A stretch of 64,000 nt of DNA from Microcella alkalica (GTDB taxonomy: Bacteria > Actinomycetota > Actinomycetes > Actinomycetales > Microbacteriaceae). Position 1 is the stretch's first letter. Each line of letters begins with the position of its first letter. The translations under genes were made by a program, and so were the position numbers. Location of the stretch: assembly GCF_014137945.1 (NCBI RefSeq), contig NZ_JACGWX010000001.1, positions 1-64,000 of the forward strand. Reading direction: 5' to 3'. Below, in pieces: positions 60,810 to 64,000 of the stretch. The notes below the pieces were generated by a model. The model had not been told where the DNA came from. It made no database searches and saw only the letters and a program-made list of their open reading frames with translations.

Positions 60810-61240
60810 CCGTCTCGCTCGTGCTCGTCGTCATCATGTCCGCGATGTACGCGTGCGCCGTGTACCTGCTCCTCGAGCGCAGCCTCACGAGGGTGCTCCT
60901 CGGGTTCCTGCTCGCGGGCAACGCGACCAACCTGCTCATCCTGATCATGGTGGGTGAGGCGGGCATCGCCCCGATCTACGACGAGTCGGTGGACCCGTCC
61001 GAGTACACCGATCCGCTTCCGCAGGCGCTCATCCTCACCGCGATCGTCATCACCTTCGCCGTCTCCGCATTCCTCCTCGCGCTCATCTACCGCTCGTGGC
61101 GCCTGGCGAACGCCGATGACTTCAGCGACGACGCGGATGATCTCGCCCTGCGAGAGGGGACCGTGCTGATCGAGGCGGAGGAGACCCTCCCCGAGGCATC
61201 CACCACCGACTTCCCGCTCGACCGGGAGGACTCGCGATGA
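60806..61240 (+). CDS. mrpC: Antiporter subunit MrpC
   Basis: A 144-residue NuoK-like subunit with three membrane segments (about residues 2-20, 27-47 and 70-92), the conserved GFLLAGNATNLLIL motif and DPLPQALILTAIVI. An acidic C-terminal tail of ~45 residues extends beyond the usual length. The ATG overlaps the mrpA stop by 4 bases, and the stop overlaps mrpD by 4 bases. Confidence 0.95.
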   Translation: MTVSLVLVVIMSAMYACAVYLLLERSLTRVLLGFLLAGNATNLLILIMVGEAGIAPIYDESVDPSEYTDPLPQALILTAIVITFAVSAFLLALIYRSWRLANADDFSDDADDLALREGTVLIEAEETLPEASTTDFPLDREDSR

Positions 61241-62817
61241 CAGCCCTCGTCCCCCTCGTCGTCCTGGTGCCGCTGCTCGGAGCGGCGCTCACGCTCGTCG
61301 TCGGCCGCCGCCCCCGCCCGCAGCGCATCATCGCGATCGGCGCCCTCGTCATCGAGCTCGTCATCGGCATCGTCCTGCTCATCCACGTCGACCAGGTCGC
61401 GCCGCTCGTGATGGAGGTCGGCGGCTGGCAGGCGCCGTTCGGCATCGTGCTCGTGGTCGACCGGCTCGCGGCGCTCATGATCGTCGTCTCGGCGATCGTT
61501 CTGCTCGCGGTCCTCGTATTCTCGGTCGGGCAGGGACTTGCCGACGGCGACGAGGAGACCCCGGTCTCGATCTACAACCCCACCTACCTCATCCTCACCA
61601 CGGGCGTCATGGTGGCCTTCATCGCGGGCGACCTGTTCAACCTCTACGTCGGCTTCGAGATCCTGCTCGTCTCCAGCTACGTGCTCATCACGCTCGGCGG
61701 GACCGAATCCCGCATCCGGGCGGGCGTCACCTACGTGGTCGTGAGCCTGCTGTCGTCGCTGCTCTTCCTCGCGTCGATCGCGATGATCTACGGCGCGCTC
61801 GGCACCGTGACGATCGCCCAGATCGCGCAGCGCATCGACGAGCTGCCGGTCGACGTGCAGATCCTGCTGCACGTCATGCTCCTCGTCGCCTTCGGCATCA
61901 AGGCAGCCGTGTTCCCTCTGTCGTTCTGGCTTCCCGACTCCTACCCGACGGCGCCCGCTCCCGTCACCGCCGCTTTCGCTGGCCTCCTGACGAAGATCGG
62001 CGTCTACGCCATCATCCGCGTCGAGACGGTCATCTTCCCCGGGCCCGAGCTCAATCCGGCCCTCATGGTGCTCGCGCTGCTCACGATGGTCGTCGGCGCG
62101 CTCGGCGCGGTCGCGCAGGCCGACATCAAGCGGATCCTCTCATTCACCCTCGTGAGCCACATCGGGTACATGATCCTGGGCGTCGCGCTCGGCACGGCGG
62201 AGGGCACCGCGGCGGCGATCTTCTACATCGTCCATCACATCGTCGTCCAGACCACACTCTTCCTCGCCGCCGGTCTCATCGAGCGCGAGGCGGGCAGCAC
62301 CTCCATCACGCGCATCGGCGGGCTGCTCGCGAGCGCGCCCGTCGTCGCCGCTCTCTTCTTCATCCCCGCCCTGAATCTCGGGGGCATCCCGCCCTTCTCC
62401 GGCTTCCTCGGCAAGCTCGGACTCTTCCAGGCGACCGCGCAGCAAGGGGATGCCCTGGCCTACGCCCTCATCGGCGCCGGAGCCCTCGTCTCCCTGCTCA
62501 CCCTCTACGCCCTCGTTCGCGTCTGGAACCTCGCGTTCTGGCGCTCGTCCGACGCCGTGGAGGGTGACGAGTCGCGCCTCCTCCGCTCGGTCGAGGAGGC
62601 GCCATTGAGCACGTCGACCGTCTCGGGAGCCCGCACCACCCCGCGCCTCATGACCCTCTCGACGGCGGGTATGGTCGTGGTCGGCATCGGGCTCACCGTC
62701 TTCGCCGGCCCGGTCTACGGCGTTGCGACCCGCGCGGGCGAGAAACTCGACGGGCCGGGCGCGTACATCCAGATGGTATTCCCGCTCTCGACCGAGGAGG
62801 GGAGCCCGCGTGACTGA
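61237..62817 (+). CDS. mrpD: Antiporter subunit MrpD
   Basis: A 526-residue NuoN/NuoM-like proton-channel subunit with about 14 membrane segments. Landmarks are LFNLYVGFEILLVSSYVLI with the conserved Glu (near residue 137), FGIKAAVFPLSFWLPDSYPTAP with the channel Lys (near 220; only the core is quoted), and a second Lys near 340. ATGA coupling links it to mrpC, and an 8 base overlap links it to mrpE. Confidence 0.95.
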   Translation: MTALVPLVVLVPLLGAALTLVVGRRPRPQRIIAIGALVIELVIGIVLLIHVDQVAPLVMEVGGWQAPFGIVLVVDRLAALMIVVSAIVLLAVLVFSVGQGLADGDEETPVSIYNPTYLILTTGVMVAFIAGDLFNLYVGFEILLVSSYVLITLGGTESRIRAGVTYVVVSLLSSLLFLASIAMIYGALGTVTIAQIAQRIDELPVDVQILLHVMLLVAFGIKAAVFPLSFWLPDSYPTAPAPVTAAFAGLLTKIGVYAIIRVETVIFPGPELNPALMVLALLTMVVGALGAVAQADIKRILSFTLVSHIGYMILGVALGTAEGTAAAIFYIVHHIVVQTTLFLAAGLIEREAGSTSITRIGGLLASAPVVAALFFIPALNLGGIPPFSGFLGKLGLFQATAQQGDALAYALIGAGALVSLLTLYALVRVWNLAFWRSSDAVEGDESRLLRSVEEAPLSTSTVSGARTTPRLMTLSTAGMVVVGIGLTVFAGPVYGVATRAGEKLDGPGAYIQMVFPLSTEEGSPRD

Positions 62818-63364
62818 CCGGGAGCCGCGAGTGCTCGAGCGCGAGCGCGTGCCCATCCGGCAGCAGCTGCCGCTGCTGATCGCGCTCGTCCTGCTCTGGA
62901 TGACGCTGTGGGGCTCCGTGGCTCCGCTCACGATCCTCACCGGAGTGATCGTGGCCCTCCTCGTCACCCGCGCGCTCTACCTGCCGCCCGTCGCGCTCTC
63001 CGGACGGTTCCACCTCGGCTGGATGCTCGCCTTCCTCGTCCGCTTCGCCGCCGATCTCGTCGTCGCCTCCTTCGAGGTCGCCTGGTACGCCTTCCGACCA
63101 CGAGGGGTGAGCCGCAATGCCGTCATCCGCGTCGATCTCACCACCCGCAGCGATCTCGTGCTCACCGGCACGGCGCTCGCCGTCTCGCTCGTCCCCGGCT
63201 CGGTCGTGCTCGAGGTCGATCGGCCGAACTCGGTGCTCTACGTGCATTCGCTCGGCGTCGACTCTCCTGAGCGCGTCGAGCGCACGCGCGCCCATGTGCT
63301 CGACTACGAGCGGCGCCTCCTGCGAGCGATCGGCTCGCCCGAGGAATGGGAGGCGGTGCGGTGA
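62810..63364 (+). CDS. mrpE: Antiporter subunit MrpE
   Basis: A 184-residue subunit with two or three membrane segments near residues 15-60 and a cytoplasmic alpha/beta domain. The motifs VIRVDLTTRSDLVLTGTALA and LVPGSVVLEVD are family-typical. GTG 62810 overlaps the mrpD stop (GTGACTGA). MrpE is needed for assembly and stability of the antiporter in other bacteria. Confidence 0.93.
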   Translation: MTDREPRVLERERVPIRQQLPLLIALVLLWMTLWGSVAPLTILTGVIVALLVTRALYLPPVALSGRFHLGWMLAFLVRFAADLVVASFEVAWYAFRPRGVSRNAVIRVDLTTRSDLVLTGTALAVSLVPGSVVLEVDRPNSVLYVHSLGVDSPERVERTRAHVLDYERRLLRAIGSPEEWEAVR

Positions 63365-63690
63365 GCACTCTCGTCATCGTCGCGAGCTCGATCCTGGCGA
63401 TCGCCGCCGTCGTCGCGCTGTGGCGGGTGATCCGCGGCCCGAGCATCGTCGACCGGGTCATCGGCTCCGACGTGCTGCTGACCACGCTGATCCTCGTCGT
63501 GGGCACAGAGATGGTCGCCACCGGTCACACCCGCACGATCCCGCTCATGGTCGTGCTCGCCGCGACGGCGCTCCTCGGCACGGTCGCCGTCGCCCGGTTC
63601 GTGACCCGCCCGGAGGGGACGGCGACGAACGCCGACGCCTCGACCCCCGCATCCTCCCGTCCTGACGAGACCGAGAAGGGAATGGACTGA
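63361..63690 (+). CDS. mrpF: Antiporter subunit MrpF
   Basis: A 109-residue subunit with three membrane segments (about residues 2-20, 35-52 and 58-80) and the conserved RGPSIVDRVIGSDVL motif carrying the buried Asp. A disordered C-terminal tail of ~25 residues follows. The GTG overlaps the mrpE stop (GTGA). The stop overlaps the mrpG start by one base (TGATG). Confidence 0.93.
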   Translation: MSTLVIVASSILAIAAVVALWRVIRGPSIVDRVIGSDVLLTTLILVVGTEMVATGHTRTIPLMVVLAATALLGTVAVARFVTRPEGTATNADASTPASSRPDETEKGMD

Positions 63691-64000
63691 TGGCCGACGC
63701 CGAACCCCTCTCGAGCATCCTCGACAGTGCCGCGGGCGTCCTGCTCGTCGGCGGGGCGCTCCTGTCGCTCGCGGCCGCGGTCGGTCTCGTCCGCTTCCCC
63801 GACGCGCTCAGCCGCCTGCACGCCGCCACCAAGCCGCAGATCCTCGGCCTCGTGCTCGTCGTCGTCGCGCTCGCGCTCAGCCAGCGCAGCTGGTCGGCGC
63901 TCCTGCTGCTCACGCCGGTGATCGTGCTGCAAATGCTCACCGCGCCCATCTCGGCGCACATGGTGGGTCGCGCCGGCTACCGCACGGGCGATTTCGACGC
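63690..64000 (+). CDS. mrpG: Antiporter subunit MrpG (truncated by window end)
   Basis: The first 103 residues of MrpG. Three hydrophobic segments are visible, together with the conserved GLVRFPDALSRLHAATKPQ motif (near residues 31-49) and PISAHMVGRAGY near the end. The gene continues beyond the window. It is the last subunit of the operon, coupled to mrpF by TGATG. Confidence 0.93.
   Translation, partial: MADAEPLSSILDSAAGVLLVGGALLSLAAAVGLVRFPDALSRLHAATKPQILGLVLVVVALALSQRSWSALLLLTPVIVLQMLTAPISAHMVGRAGYRTGDFD

Overview
The window is about 71% G+C. Its 16S rRNA sequence, gene orders (glycosyltransferase-DUF5719-MMP-like-DUF3499-phosphomannomutase-ahcY; mtrA-mtrB-lpqB-comF-hpf-secA; WhiB1) and frequent GTG starts point to a chromosome of an actinobacterium of the family Microbacteriaceae. 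It is mostly core chromosome. I see no prophage, plasmid genes or CRISPR array. The only clear mobile element is a 494 bp internally deleted ISL3-family element with intact ends.

Layout. 1-7300: tail of a membrane glycosyltransferase, DUF5719, an MMP-like protein, DUF3499, phosphomannomutase and S-adenosylhomocysteinase. 7342-13338: one rrn operon (16S-23S-5S) with its promoter, two boxA-like leader motifs, no spacer tRNA, and a terminator. 13341-13850: ISL3 remnant with 8 bp target duplications. 13926-23747: an RDD/SpoIIM divergent pair and a DUF4129/DUF4350/MoxR/DUF58 operon, separated by a Fur-catalase cassette and an FtsX-like permease fragment. 23880-32568: MtrAB-LpqB signalling, ComF, hibernation factor and SecA. 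32599-40863: an MFS exporter with a G9 tract, an Rv3235-like protein, small regulators, an orphan CpaB/CpaE-like pair, a PdtaS-type kinase, WhiB1 and a Bcp peroxiredoxin. 40990-42025: tRNA-Lys(CTT), a LysE exporter and a small membrane protein. 42139-47487: a TetR-MMPL-YhgE operon with an 18 bp palindromic operator on its promoter. 47781-54581: a divergent ethanolamine-type permease and a glutamine synthetase/amidotransferase/aldehyde dehydrogenase/SDR/FCD-regulator operon. 54626-64000: a TIM-barrel isomerase, otsAB (trehalose) and the mrpA-G cation/proton antiporter operon, which runs off the end.

Functional reading. The most interesting unit is 47781-54581. It looks like a complete microcompartment-free route in which ethanolamine (or a related amine) is imported, gamma-glutamylated, oxidised at the alcohol and then the aldehyde, and de-glutamylated. 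The second is the MMPL transporter, whose C-terminal ~240 residues read as a degenerate ABC ATPase domain without Walker A Lys or catalytic Glu, translationally coupled to a YhgE-type permease. otsAB next to mrp suggests a salt/osmotic stress neighbourhood.

Promoters. Many monocistronic or first genes show a TANNNT hexamer ending exactly 6-7 nt before the start codon, the hallmark of leaderless transcription. I used this to choose starts at 3887, 3922, 4180, 15862, 34617, 37839, 41144, 42139 and 55417. All functional calls are by reading the sequence; no database search was run.
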